From Lentinula raphanica (lineage: Eukaryota > Basidiomycota > Agaricomycetes > Agaricales > Omphalotaceae), in contig JANVFP010000010.1 of NCBI GenBank assembly GCA_027919835.1, positions 1 to 64,000 on the forward strand: DNA of 64,000 nt, given 5' to 3'. A program made the position numbers and the translations under genes. Positions 9,945 through 20,166 of this stretch are shown here, one piece after another. The number at the start of each line of letters is the position of its first letter. Within the stretch, counting starts at the first letter, position 1. The notes beneath the pieces were generated by a model that did not search any database, had not been told where the DNA came from, and saw only the letters and a list, made by a program, of their open reading frames with translations.

Positions 9945-11711
9945 TTAGGCCCTTGAAGAGCGCTTTCTACTCTCTCTGCGACGCTTCTGGAGCTGGTCAT
10001 AGCAGGACTGATTGTCAATGGCTCTGTGCTGTTCTCCACACTCACTGCAGTAGCCATGCTTCCTGTTATTAGGACAGGGCTCTGAACACCTCTTCTCATT
10101 CCAAAGGATGCAAGGTGTGTCACGACGCTTTGAGCTGGATGAGGAAGAAGATTGGCTACCACCAGAAGGCCTCTTTCTAGCAGATAACAACTCTTTGAGA
10201 AGAAGAGTGTGGAAGCTCTCTGGATTGCCCAGGTCAAATGGAGTGTTGGCAGCTTTCTGCCTAGCTTCTTTATCAACCCTGATAGCCACAGATGGATCAT
10301 AAGGTGAGGATCTGAAATACTCCATAATTTGTGCTTTGTATGTCTCCAGCTCATCTTTGCGATGTGGATAAACCTTGAGCAAAGGAGCAGTCCATGCATC
10401 AAAAACTCGGAGCCATTGAGACTCAGAAGTGACAGGCATAGACTTGAGAACTTGATCCTTACGAACCAGCTTGTATTCTGACCCAAAATCTCTGCTATCA
10501 TCATAGGTAGATGAGGAAAAGCTGACCAGTGCAGCATAGACTTTGTCAAAGTCAACAAAGCAATCCTTGACAATGAGGCGAAGCAAAGAGACAGGGAGAG
10601 GATCAGAGAAAGGTTGAGCAGCAAGTAGAGATACAACTGGGTCAAGATTGCTTTCAGCAGCAAAGAGGTTCTTGAGTTCCCAAGTTTTTTGCACATGAGC
10701 AGGAAGAGATGAGGGGCCTGATAGATGTGCCAAGTGAGGAGCAGCTTCAAGAAGTGCAGCAGGAAGCATTGAAGCAGTTGAAGCAGGTTTGACAGGAGAG
10801 GCAAGAAGTCTAGCCAAGGCATCTCTCCCAGCCTGTAGAATAGGCTCTGGATCTTGAGGAGAAGCACCAGATTCAAGCTGGGCTTGCTCATCATCCAGAT
10901 CCTGAATCTGAGTCTGCATGCTAGCCCAGGCAGCTTCATTGACAGCTTCTTCATGAGAGACATCATTCTGATCTGCTGAGACAGCAGTCTTCTTCCCTTT
11001 GAGCTTAGCTCTCTGATCTCTCTTAAACTTATTAGTCTCTCTCTGGATATCTATGATCTGAGACACATAGTCTTGGGATATAACAGCATCATTGAAAGAG
11101 AGATCTCTAACAGCCCTAAAGGCATCCATAGCATTGATCTCCTCATTTCTGAACTGTTCAACAACCTCCTGAAGAGCCCTGGCTTGTTCACCAACTGTCT
11201 CAAACTCCAGAGCCTGCACAGGGTCATCAGAGAGCCTGTCAGCAAGGGAGAGAGAGGGTGACAAGTGAGGAGCAGCAGAGGAGGATGGAACATTCTGGGA
11301 GTGAGGAGAAACAGACCTGAAGTGAACATGGGTTTCAGACTGCCTAGAGGAGCTAGAGGTGCCCTTGGAGTACTGGGAAGGTAAGCTGGGTGTGATCTGG
11401 GAGTCAGAATGCTTGTTAGAGGACTTGAGAGAAGAAGAGAGTGACTTTGATCTGGCCTGGTCTGGCCTGATCTGGTCAGATGAAGGAGGGAGAAGAACAT
11501 GATCAAGAATGAGTGGTCTAGAGGCCTGGGATGCAGTCTGATTAGCTCTGGTCTTGCTGGATGAAAGTTTGGGAAGAGCTTGAGCAAAATTGATGTGTTG
11601 GAATGGCTTGGATGAGGTCTGATCATGCTGGATCTGACTAGATTTTGACTTGGAGGGTGTAGAACCATGGAAAGCATGAGGATCTGATGATTCAGAGTGA
11701 TGAGGAGCCAT
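9945..11711 (-). CDS. Ngaro ORF1 (Gag-like), copy A
   Basis: An intact 588-residue protein beginning MAPHHSESSDP. The N-terminal 170 residues are rich in Ser, Pro and Gln and look disordered. A central Glu/Gln-rich helical region follows (FRNEEINAMDAFRAVRDLS), then a conserved globular part. A Cys-rich C-terminus (CILWNEKRCSEPCPNN, then CSECGEQHR) suggests a zinc-knuckle-like nucleic-acid-binding module. The tail ends in Arg/Lys/Ser. By position and zinc-knuckle it should be the nucleocapsid-like ORF1 of DIRS/Ngaro elements. It is close to the copy B ORF1 (15350-17107), differing mainly in the N-terminal low-complexity part. Confidence 0.85.
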   Translation of the reverse strand: MAPHHSESSDPHAFHGSTPSKSKSSQIQHDQTSSKPFQHINFAQALPKLSSSKTRANQTASQASRPLILDHVLLPPSSDQIRPDQARSKSLSSSLKSSNKHSDSQITPSLPSQYSKGTSSSSRQSETHVHFRSVSPHSQNVPSSSAAPHLSPSLSLADRLSDDPVQALEFETVGEQARALQEVVEQFRNEEINAMDAFRAVRDLSFNDAVISQDYVSQIIDIQRETNKFKRDQRAKLKGKKTAVSADQNDVSHEEAVNEAAWASMQTQIQDLDDEQAQLESGASPQDPEPILQAGRDALARLLASPVKPASTASMLPAALLEAAPHLAHLSGPSSLPAHVQKTWELKNLFAAESNLDPVVSLLAAQPFSDPLPVSLLRLIVKDCFVDFDKVYAALVSFSSSTYDDSRDFGSEYKLVRKDQVLKSMPVTSESQWLRVFDAWTAPLLKVYPHRKDELETYKAQIMEYFRSSPYDPSVAIRVDKEARQKAANTPFDLGNPESFHTLLLKELLSARKRPSGGSQSSSSSSSKRRDTPCILWNEKRCSEPCPNNRKHGYCSECGEQHRAIDNQSCYDQLQKRRRESRKRSSRA

Positions 11712-11755
11712 ATAGATTGTTGAGATGAAGATGGTGCTCAGAGAGAGCAGGAGAT

Positions 11756-12859
11756 TGAAGGAAAAACAGGCAGATCAAGGTTAGATCTATGTAGATAAGA
11801 GTCAGTACTATGTAGAGGCTTATCAGACATGATCAGAGCGCACTGAGACACCAAAAACCCAAGATCTAACAAAGGAATCAACTCCTAGAGTGTCTGATCA
11901 CCTTAGATCTGTCTGGATGTGCTTTGGTATCTGTTCAGTGTCTTGATGGTGAAAAATGCGAAATTTCATACCAGATTCCTGTATCTGAGACACCTCTGGA
12001 AGGCCTGTAGTCTGTACAGATGTAGGAATGTACTGGACAGTGAAATTAGAGCTCAGAAAGAGCTAGGGAACATGCAGGCAGCCTCACCCAGGTCAGAGAT
12101 GGTGGGGGAAGGAAAGGAAGAATGGGAGATCAAAAATTGATGTTTCAACTCGCTTTTACAGGCCTCTGCTCAGACCTCTGGCACCTGTAACAGCCACATC
12201 AATTTAAAACAGCCCCATGATCAATTGCCTGATGCATGTGAAGATGGGATCATGTACAGCTATCAGCTGATGATCCAGGCGCCCTATAAGCGCTGGAAAT
12301 GTCCGAAATATGTCCAGGAATCCATGTGATGAGTCTAGGCATGGTGCTAAGTGATATAAAGGCTCTGGGAATGAAATAACACACAAGTGTTTTGAGTGTG
12401 CATTTTAAAATGAGGATTGCAGGAGAACCACTAGACCAAATGCCTTCAAAATTATTTGCATCTTGAAGAGGACATCAAACTGTATATTTCCATCTAAGAC
12501 AACTATAGGTTTGGTCCAGGAATGCTTTGTGTAGAATAGAAAATATTTCAAAAGCTTTATTAAAGCATTCTGAAAAAATATGAATAACTCAACACAGAGT
12601 GAGTATCATCATAGGGTTATAGTGGACAACTTGTAGGGACAATAGAGCTCTGTATGCGTACACAGTATAGTGGCAAGAGCACTTGAGAGGTAGCCAGCAA
12701 TTAAGTGTATTCATGTACACATTAGGTATGATGAAGGTGAAGACCTTCATGTACATACCTGTTGTGATGAATAGTGCACTATAATTACTGGGAGATGATC
12801 TGTTGTTTGCAGAGGCCTGCAGAAAGGCTCCCTACCCTTGGAATCCGCCTTCATGTCGA
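11756..12859 (-). repeat. Ngaro copy A, A1 terminal repeat
   Basis: About 1.1 kb at the 5' end of copy A, repeated internally at 5783-6886. The outer end is TCGA, followed by host DNA (GACCATTG on plus). It probably carries the element's promoter. It contains AT-rich tracts and a small hairpin with the stem ATGAAGGT. Confidence 0.88.
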
Positions 12860-14177
12860 GACCATTGTGTTCGCGTCATTCGCTAGAATCGGGGAACCAG
12901 ATTGCCATAGACTAATCAAAGCCAGAGGAAGGTGAATCGAAAACAGCACCCGCCAATGATCGGCCTTTAACGTTCCCGCTCGAGCTAGACCAACATTTGG
13001 TGGCGGACGGGTCACCCAAGAAGGAGTAGTGACCTCTCACACTGCCTTTTGAACTCTACGTAAAACTTTGGCGGAATCGACTTTGGCTGGTACTAGAGGC
13101 TCCGAAGGCTTGGTCATACGCTTAGTACTTCATGTCAGGAATGAATGGTGCAACTTGACAACGTCAGACGTACCCATTCCATCAGTTCTTGTACGAGTTC
13201 TGGCTTTCCGAACTTTCCGACAGGAAGACGGCCGATATCTATGCATACGAAAGCCAATGAGCTGAAAGGCATTCTGTGGAGGTTCGTTCGCAGGTTCACA
13301 GTTGAACCGTCCATTAAAGGCTGGGTTAGATACCGATGAATATGCCCAATGGATAGTGTGCTGTGCAGATTGAGCTGTTTCGTCAATTCTGATAGAAGCT
13401 CAGATCGATCTTGCTGAGTGAATGTGTGAAGGTGGTTGAACTGTGTTTGGTCCTCATGAAGATCATGTAAAGGCAACCAGGGAATGGAAGGGGCTGGCTT
13501 GTTATTGGGTACAAAACGAGGCCAGCTGAAGCGATTAGCTTGAATGCGCCCGCAGCGCTAAGAACAATCAATCATGTCAGCTATCAACTCAAGTCCTCGT
13601 CCTGATCACTCACCCATTCAGCCAGCGCACCTGCTAATAGACGCTTCGTTGCATCCCGCATACTCATGGAGGTCTGAGACTTCACTTTGTGTGCGATATC
13701 AATTGGAAACTCCATCAAGTCATTGCAAACATAAGCTAAAACATGCCACTTATGATTCGAAAGCTGCTTTTGAAACGCTTTCCTTTCTGCATCTGCTGCG
13801 GGTGCAGTGGAAGAGAGAAGTTCATGCAGGTCATAGACACCTTGAAGAGCTCGAGGATCATTCTCAATTATGGGAAGAAGAGATTGTTTCCTGGATTCAC
13901 GAGCAGCTTGTTCGACAGGAGTGAGGTCATTCCAATCGACGGTCGAGAGATACTGATTCCGAGGCAGTGGTTCGGAGATAACGAGCTGTATGCTATTGCG
14001 GAGTTGACTGTTCGATGTAGCAGGAGGTTGTCCAAACGGAGTGATAGTAGAAGGATGGGGTGGAGGTGTGAAGTTGTGATAGAATGATATGTGTACGTCC
14101 TTGCTTTTCTTTTTCCGAGTGCTCTTGTTGATGTCCTCCTTGCCATCACTATCACCATCGTTGTCGCTGAAGTTTTC
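12860..14177 (-). pseudogene. Tnp2-like transposase gene, middle piece
   Basis: A 1318-bp island of host gene between the two Ngaro copies. It reads on minus from ENFSDNDGDSDGKED through a first repeat-like block (HVLAYVCNDLMEFP). A second related block, SIGHIHRYLTQPL with FSSLAFVCIDIGRLP, follows and ends near an intron at about 13120-13175. Next comes a segment with TPSWVTRPPPNVG and AGTLKADHWRVL, family-typical of fungal Tnp2 relatives. Between the last two lies an in-frame TGA at 13039-13037, where a CGA arginine codon would fit (inference). Frame is continuous into 5595 if copy A is removed and into 21482 if copy B is removed. Confidence 0.72.
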
Positions 14178-15305
14178 TCGACATGAAGGCGGATTCCAAG
14201 GGTAGGGAGCCTTTCTGCAGGCCTCTGCAAACAACAGATCATCTCCCAGCAACTATAGTGCACTATTCATCACAACAGGTATGTACATGAAGGTCTTCAC
14301 CTTCATCATACCTAATGTGTACATGAATACACTTAATTGCTGGCTATCCTCAAGAGCTCTTGCCACTATACTGTGCACGCATACAGAGCTCTATTGCCCC
14401 TACAAGTTGTCCACTATGACCTAGTGATGATACCCAGTCTGTGTGGAGTTATGCACACTTTTTCACCAAAGTGCTCAGAATCTTCTGATAGAGCTTTTGA
14501 TTTACATTTGGCTCTACACCACGCAGTTCTGGATGGATCCCTTAGGTGTCTTAAGTAAAAATGTGCGGCTCCATGTCCTCTTCGGGATGAGAACAAATTT
14601 GATGGCATTTGGCTCACTGGTTCTCCCGCAATCGTCATTTCAAGTTGCACACTCAAAACACAAAAAGCGGACTTGAGTGTTATTTCACTCCCAGAGCCTT
14701 TAGATCACTCTGGACCATGCCTAGACACATCACATGGGTCTCTGGACATATTTCGGACAATCTCAGCGCCTATGGGGCGCTTGGATCATCAGCTGATAGC
14801 TGCACATGGTCCCATCTTCACATGCATCAGGCATATCATGATGGGGTTGATCTGGTCCTGATGGTGGCTGTTACAGGTGCCAGAGGTCTGAGCAGAGGCC
14901 TGTAAAAGCGAGTTTCATCATCAGTTTTTGATCTCCCATTCTTCCTTTCCTTCCCCCACCATCTCTGACCTGGGTGAGGCTGCCTGCATGTCCCCTTGCT
15001 CTATTTGAGCTCTGATTTCACTATCCAGCACATTCCTCCATCTGTACAGACTACAGGCCTTCCAGAGGTGTCTCAGATACAGGAATCTGGTATGAAATTT
15101 CGCATTTTTCACCATCAAGACACTGAACAGATACCAAAGCACATCCAGACAGATCTAAGGTGATCAGACACTGTAGAAGTTGATTCCTTTGTTAGATCTT
15201 GGGTTTTTGGTGTCTCAGTGCGCTCTGATCATGTCTGATAAGCCTCTACATTGTACTGACTCTTATCTACATAGATCTAACCTTGATCTACCTGTTTTTC
15301 CTTCA
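14178..15305 (+). repeat. Ngaro copy B, A1 terminal repeat
   Basis: The 5' terminal repeat, starting TCGACATGAAGG. It is repeated internally at 20167-21294 with a 5989-bp offset. Similarity to A2 stops about 45 bp before the ORF1 ATG, so the promoter and leader are probably inside it. Confidence 0.88.
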
Positions 15306-15349
15306 TCCTCCTGCTCTCCCTGAGCACCATCTTCATCTCAACACTCTGT

Positions 15350-17107
15350 ATGGCTCCCCATCGCCCTGAATCACCAGATCCTCTTGCTATCCATGCTGCT
15401 ACACCCTCCATGTCCAAATCTAGCCAGATCCATGCTGATCAGGCCTCATCTAAGCCCTTCAGACACCTTGATCTTGCTCAAACTCTCCCCAAGTCCTTAT
15501 CCACCAAGATCAGAGCAGATCAGAGTGCTTCTGAGGCCTCTAACTCCCTCAATCCTGCACAAACTCGCCTCAAACCCTTATCTGATCAGATCAGGCCAGA
15601 TCAGGCCAGATCAAAGTTGCTCCCTTCTTCTCAAAAGTCCTCTAACATGTCCTCTCACTCTCAGATCACCTCTAGCTCACTTCCTGGGCGCTCCATGGGC
15701 GCTTCTAGCTCCTCTAAACAGGGTAGAGCTCATGTCCACTTCAGGTCTGTGTCTCCTCATCCCTCTGATGTTCCAACCTCCTCTGCTACTCCCCACTTGT
15801 CACCTCCTCCCTCCCTTGCTGCCAGGCTCTCTGATGACCCTGAGCAAGCTCTGGAGTTTCAGGCAGTCAGTGAACAAGCCAGGACTCTGCAGGAAGTTGT
15901 TGAACAGTTCAGAAATGAGGAGCTCAATGCTATGGAAGCCTTTAGGGCTATTAGAGATATCTCATCCAATGATCCTGTTGTATCCCAAGATTATGTGTCT
16001 CAGATCATGGATATTCAGAGAGAGACCAATCAGTTCAAGAGAGACAAACTCAAAGGGAAGGAGGCTGCTATTTCAGCTGATCAGAATGCTGTCTCTCATG
16101 AGGCTGCTGTCAATGAGGCTGCTTGGGCTAGCATGCAAGCTCAGATTCAAGACCTGGATAATGAGCAAGCCCAGCTTGACTCTGGTGCTGCTCCTCAAGA
16201 TCCAGAGCCTATTCTACAGGCTGGGAGAGATGCCTTGGCTAGGCTTCTTGCCTCTCCTGTCAAACCTACTCCTACTGCTTCAATGCTTCCTGCTGCACTT
16301 CTTGAAGCTGCTCCTCACTTGGCCCATCTATCAGGTCCCTCTTCTCTTCCTGCTCATGTGCAGAAAACTTGGGAGCTCAAGAATCTGTTTGCTGCTGAGA
16401 GCAATCTGGACCCTGTGGTATCACTGTTGGCTGCTCAGCCTTTCTCTGACCCTCTCCCTGTCTCTCTGTTGCGCCTCATTGTCAAGGATCGCTTTGTTGA
16501 CTTTGACAAAGTTTATGCTGCACTGGTTAGCTTCTCTTCAGCTACCTATGATGATAGCAGAGACTTTGGCTCAGAGTACAAGCTGGTTCGTAAGGACCAA
16601 GTACTCAAGTCTGTGCCTGTCACTTCTGAGTCTCAATGGCTCCGAGTTTTTGATGCATGGACTGCTCCATTGCTCAAGGTTTACCCACATAGAAAAATTG
16701 AGCTGGAGACATACAAATCTCAAATTATGGAGTACTTCAGATCTTCACCTTATGATCCATCCGTGGCAATCAGAGTTGATAAAGAAGCTAGGCAGAAGGC
16801 TGCCAATACTCCATTTGATCTGGGCAATCCAGAGAGCTTCCACACTCTTCTGCTCAAAGAGTTGTTATCTGCTAGGAAGAGGCCTTCTGGTGGTAGTTCA
16901 TCATCTTCCTCTCCCAGTTCAAAGCGTCGTGACACACCTTGCATCCTTTGGAATGAGAAGAGGTGTTCAGAACCCTGTCCTAATAACAGGAAGCATGGCT
17001 ACTGCAGTGAGTGTGGGGAACAGCACAGAGCCATTGACAATCAATCCTGTTATGACCAGCTCCAAAAGCGTCGCAGAAAGAGTAGAAAGCGCTCTTCAAG
17101 GGCCTAA
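15350..17107 (+). CDS. Ngaro ORF1 (Gag-like), copy B
   Basis: A 585-residue intact ORF1 starting MAPHRPESPDP. The first 170 residues are Ser/Pro/Gln-rich low complexity. A helical Glu/Gln-rich block (LQEVVEQFRNEELNAME) and a conserved central domain follow. The C-terminal Cys cluster (CILWNEKRCSEPCPNN and YCSECGEQHRA) is zinc-knuckle-like, and the last residues are basic. The protein should bind element RNA or DNA in a nucleocapsid-like role. It ends 130 bp before the RT start. The plus-one frame stays open beneath it for most of its length. Confidence 0.87.
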   Translation: MAPHRPESPDPLAIHAATPSMSKSSQIHADQASSKPFRHLDLAQTLPKSLSTKIRADQSASEASNSLNPAQTRLKPLSDQIRPDQARSKLLPSSQKSSNMSSHSQITSSSLPGRSMGASSSSKQGRAHVHFRSVSPHPSDVPTSSATPHLSPPPSLAARLSDDPEQALEFQAVSEQARTLQEVVEQFRNEELNAMEAFRAIRDISSNDPVVSQDYVSQIMDIQRETNQFKRDKLKGKEAAISADQNAVSHEAAVNEAAWASMQAQIQDLDNEQAQLDSGAAPQDPEPILQAGRDALARLLASPVKPTPTASMLPAALLEAAPHLAHLSGPSSLPAHVQKTWELKNLFAAESNLDPVVSLLAAQPFSDPLPVSLLRLIVKDRFVDFDKVYAALVSFSSATYDDSRDFGSEYKLVRKDQVLKSVPVTSESQWLRVFDAWTAPLLKVYPHRKIELETYKSQIMEYFRSSPYDPSVAIRVDKEARQKAANTPFDLGNPESFHTLLLKELLSARKRPSGGSSSSSSPSSKRRDTPCILWNEKRCSEPCPNNRKHGYCSECGEQHRAIDNQSCYDQLQKRRRKSRKRSSRA

Positions 17108-17237
17108 ATCTCTGGCAGGTACAAAGCATGCTCTGGACTCTTCTCAATCCGCTTCAAACCCACGTTTTAGACGTGGTTATCTTTGGTCTTCCTCTAGTTC
17201 TTCTTGTAATATCATTCCTCCCAGTATCACATCTACT

Positions 17238-18965
17238 ATGACTGCACCTCCTCTACCTTCACCTCCTGAACATCTCTTGAACAATCCTCAAATTCTTGCT
17301 ACTTTGCACTCTATGTCTAGTTATATCAAAGTTGAAACTCCTTTCAATGTGGATCGCTTGGAACTCCTCTTATCCACTCATCCTAATCAGCCCTTTGTTG
17401 CTTCTGTAATCCGCTCACTGAGAGAAGGATTCTGGCCTTTCTATGAAGCAGAGTGGGAAGAGGAATGCAAGCAGAAAGTAGAGAACTATGTCACTGAGGA
17501 AATAGACATTGCTGCTCTGAAAGCTCACAGAGATCAGGAGGTTGCTGCTGGGAGGTGGTCAGAAGCACTACCAGAAGATTTTATACTATTACCTGGCATG
17601 AAGGTTTCCCCTATGTTTGTAGTCTGGCAGAAGGGGAAAGCCAGAATTGTCATGGACCAAACTGCATCAGGTCTCAATGATGGTATACCTAGGGATGAGG
17701 CCAAAGTCAAATATGATGACATGCACACTTTTGGCCAGGTGCTCAATGATGTTATTAAAGAGCACCCTAATGAGGAGCTTGTACTATTCAAGAGTGATGT
17801 AGCTAAAGCTTTCCTCAATCTCCCTGCTCATCCTCTCTGGCAACTGTGCCAAGTTGTATCTGTTGAAGGAAGATTTCATATTGTCAGGAGACTGGTCTTT
17901 GGAACTAGAACCTCTCCTCGCTGTTGGTGCTCTGTATCAGCACTCCTTTGTTGGTTTGGAACTGAGAAGCTAGGAATCCCTAATCTACATGTCTACATGG
18001 ATGATTTCTTTGGATGGGACTTCAAGAGGAATCTCATCACCTTTCATGGCAAGAAGTATCCCAAGAGACAAGTACAGCTTCTAGTCTTTTGGGACATGAT
18101 TGACTGCCCATATGAAGACAGAAAACAAGACTGGGGAGTCTGGCTCTTGATCATTGGCTTCTTGACAGATATCATGAAAGGCTCCATCTCTTTGACCCAA
18201 GAGTCCATTGATGGACTTGTAGAAGCCATCCACACATTCCTCTCATCTCCCAATCGTAAAGCTGCACTCAGAGACTGGCAGCACCTCACAGGTTCTTTGA
18301 ACTGGTCACTTAATGTTCTTCCATGGGCCAGGCCTGCTCTCACAGAAATGTATCGCAAAATGAGTGGCAAAACACTTCAATTTCGTCATATCCCTATCAA
18401 TGGTGAAGTGCATAGAGACCTGACTTGGTTCTCTGACATGCTCAAATCTGCCATTGGGATACGATTTGTAGATGCCCAAGCATGGAGTGACAGTGATGCA
18501 GACTTTGTGTGCTGGACTGATGCAAGCAACATAGGTCTCTCCTTTGTCTATGCTAGTAATGGGTTTTGCTATCAAGTGCATCCTACTCCTGGGAGCCCAA
18601 TTGTTGATATCTTCTTCAGAGAGTTACTAGCTATTCTATCTGGCCTACATCACATTGCTTCCAAACCTAGTCCACCCAAGAGAGCTCTATTCTTCTCTGA
18701 TAGTTTGGACTCTGTTCAAGTGCTCAGCTCTCTTGCAGTCAAAGAATCATCTCACAACTCCATCCTTCTTGCTATTGCTGGTATAGTTCTCAAGACTGGT
18801 ATTGACATCAGAGTTCGTCACATTCCTGGCAAGGATAACATCAAGGCAGATCTTCTATCTAGACTTTTACTGGATGACTTCAAGCTCCAGTTTCCCTCCT
18901 ACCGCGTCCGCACTTTTGAGCCTCCAAGAGAGCTACTGCCGGCGCGATGGAGAGAGTCCTTTTAG
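17238..18965 (+). CDS. Ngaro reverse transcriptase-RNase H, copy B
   Basis: A 575-residue enzyme making element DNA from RNA. The start chosen is MTAPPLPSPPEHLL at 17238, conserved with copy A; the frame itself is open back to 15384. RT catalytic aspartates are visible in SDVAKAF (D187) and in YMDD at residues 253-256. RNase H follows with the acidic set D428 (WTDAS), E462 (FFREL), D488 (FFSDS) and D538 (KADLLSR, after HIPGKDN). There is no protease and no DDE integrase, and no methyltransferase domain is seen, which fits Ngaro rather than DIRS1-type elements. The stop overlaps the recombinase ATG by 19 bp. Confidence 0.93.
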   Translation: MTAPPLPSPPEHLLNNPQILATLHSMSSYIKVETPFNVDRLELLLSTHPNQPFVASVIRSLREGFWPFYEAEWEEECKQKVENYVTEEIDIAALKAHRDQEVAAGRWSEALPEDFILLPGMKVSPMFVVWQKGKARIVMDQTASGLNDGIPRDEAKVKYDDMHTFGQVLNDVIKEHPNEELVLFKSDVAKAFLNLPAHPLWQLCQVVSVEGRFHIVRRLVFGTRTSPRCWCSVSALLCWFGTEKLGIPNLHVYMDDFFGWDFKRNLITFHGKKYPKRQVQLLVFWDMIDCPYEDRKQDWGVWLLIIGFLTDIMKGSISLTQESIDGLVEAIHTFLSSPNRKAALRDWQHLTGSLNWSLNVLPWARPALTEMYRKMSGKTLQFRHIPINGEVHRDLTWFSDMLKSAIGIRFVDAQAWSDSDADFVCWTDASNIGLSFVYASNGFCYQVHPTPGSPIVDIFFRELLAILSGLHHIASKPSPPKRALFFSDSLDSVQVLSSLAVKESSHNSILLAIAGIVLKTGIDIRVRHIPGKDNIKADLLSRLLLDDFKLQFPSYRVRTFEPPRELLPARWRESF

Positions 18966-19954
18966 AGGCCATGGGTGAGCAGAGAAAGAGACAAGGGCGC
19001 TCTGCTCACCCTCCTATGGACTTGAACAAGTTAGATGACTTGGTGTTATTCCTTCAAGCCCATGCCATTGAAAAGTCTACTAAACAGAACTATACTACAG
19101 GTGCTAGGGATTACATCCACTTCTGCACCTCACACAAGCTTGATCTGGATCCTACTCCATCTACACTCTCCAGATACATTGCCTACACATCCAGACACAT
19201 TGCCTCTGGACCCAAATATCTCTCTGGTGCTCGTCACTTTCTCAAACAACTCTACCCTCACTTTGATGAGTCTCGTGCTCATCCTCTGGTTCAAGCTACA
19301 ATCAGAGGATCCAAGAAAGTTAGAGCTGATCCAGTCAAGAGGAAACCTCCTCTTCAAATATCTCATATCCAACTCTTCTATGACTCTCGTCATCTCTCCT
19401 ATGATGATCTTCTGTTTGCTACTCTCATGAGCTGTGGCTTCTATGGCTGTCACCGCATTGGTGAACTTACTGTTCCTAATCAGCATGATCTGCGTGACTG
19501 GCGTAAGGTAATCAAGCGAGCTTCTCTCAAGTTTGAGAATGGCAGAGCTGGTTATCATTTGCCTTATCACAAGAGTGATCCTTTTTACCATGGAACAGAT
19601 ATTCTCCAAAGTAATCAAGCAGTGGCTAGTCCTGTGTCTCTACTCAAGGAATACTGTACTATCAGAGACAAACTGCATGGAGCCAGGCCTGCATTGTTCC
19701 TCTGTGAAGATGGAACACTCCCCACTAGATCCTGGTTTGAATCCAGGTTCTTTGCTTATGTTGGTAGGGAGTTTGGTGGACATTCACTTAGAGCTGGTGG
19801 TGCAACTTTTTATGCCAGACTTGGTCTTTCAGAATCTGTGATTATGGCTTTGGGACGTTGGTCTTCTACAGCTTGGAAAATATATATCAGAGACAATCCT
19901 ACAGTAAGGGCAGAATTACAACTAGCTTCACTCAAACAAGCCCAAAGATCTTGA
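18947..19954 (+). CDS. Ngaro tyrosine recombinase, copy B
   Basis: A 335-residue tyrosine recombinase with all catalytic positions in place: R170 (CHRIGEL), H279 and R282 (HSLR), W305 (GRW) and nucleophile Y313 (WKIYIRDN). It replaces the integrase of ordinary LTR elements and is expected to insert a circular intermediate without duplicating the target. That agrees with the clean insertion site seen here. The ATG lies 19 bp inside the end of the RT frame, in a different frame. Translation may depend on reinitiation or frameshifting. The protein ends shortly before B1. Confidence 0.94.
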   Translation: MERVLLEAMGEQRKRQGRSAHPPMDLNKLDDLVLFLQAHAIEKSTKQNYTTGARDYIHFCTSHKLDLDPTPSTLSRYIAYTSRHIASGPKYLSGARHFLKQLYPHFDESRAHPLVQATIRGSKKVRADPVKRKPPLQISHIQLFYDSRHLSYDDLLFATLMSCGFYGCHRIGELTVPNQHDLRDWRKVIKRASLKFENGRAGYHLPYHKSDPFYHGTDILQSNQAVASPVSLLKEYCTIRDKLHGARPALFLCEDGTLPTRSWFESRFFAYVGREFGGHSLRAGGATFYARLGLSESVIMALGRWSSTAWKIYIRDNPTVRAELQLASLKQAQRS

Positions 19955-20073
19955 CACTCTACAATAGTATCATTGTAACACCATCCAATCTGATATACAA
20001 CCATTTACCTCGCGTTTCATTCACATTTTCTCTCACCACCATCCACCCCTCAACAACATCTCATAGCAATTTA

Positions 20074-20166
20074 TAGCCCTCCATGATCCGCTCTGAATGT
20101 TATGGGCTTTGGCCCAGTGTTGGCTAACTTTAACTTCCTGTCCCACCTGAGTGCAAAAGGCAGAGG
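20074..20166 (+). repeat. Ngaro copy B, B1 internal repeat
   Basis: A 93-bp B repeat (TAGCCCTCC...GCAGAGG) immediately followed by A2 at TCGA. It is identical by eye to B2 at 21389-21481 and to the inverted copies in element A. Confidence 0.9.

Larger units (their letters stand above)
5596..12859 (-). mobile_element. Ngaro-type retrotransposon, copy A
   Basis: A complete 7.26-kb DIRS-order element read on the minus strand. Layout from right to left: A1 repeat (12859-11756), ORF1, RT-RNase H, tyrosine recombinase, B1 (6979-6887), A2 (6886-5783), B2 (5688-5596). Split direct repeats with a tyrosine recombinase and no LTR integrase are the hallmark of PAT/Ngaro elements. A1 and A2 look identical by eye, so the insertion is young. 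It interrupts the Tnp2-like gene with no target-site duplication, and the host frame closes cleanly when the element is removed. RNase H carries a one-base deletion near 8258-8264, so this copy is probably non-autonomous. Confidence 0.9.

Noticed and set aside
9782..11677. Minus-strand Leu-rich ORFs beneath copy A ORF1
   Set aside because: Alternative-frame shadows of the Gag-like ORF1; no domain and not conserved as one frame.
14178..15305. The 1.1-kb flanking direct repeats as LTRs of a Gypsy or Copia element
   Set aside because: One copy is internal (B1-A2), there is no DDE integrase or protease, and a tyrosine recombinase is present. The split-repeat Ngaro model explains everything.
15384..17237. 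Long open frame upstream of and continuous with the copy B RT, giving a 1193-residue ORF
   Set aside because: It overlaps ORF1 in another frame and its product is a Leu/Ser-rich composition typical of a shadow. The corresponding frame in copy A is interrupted. I start RT at the conserved ATG 17238.
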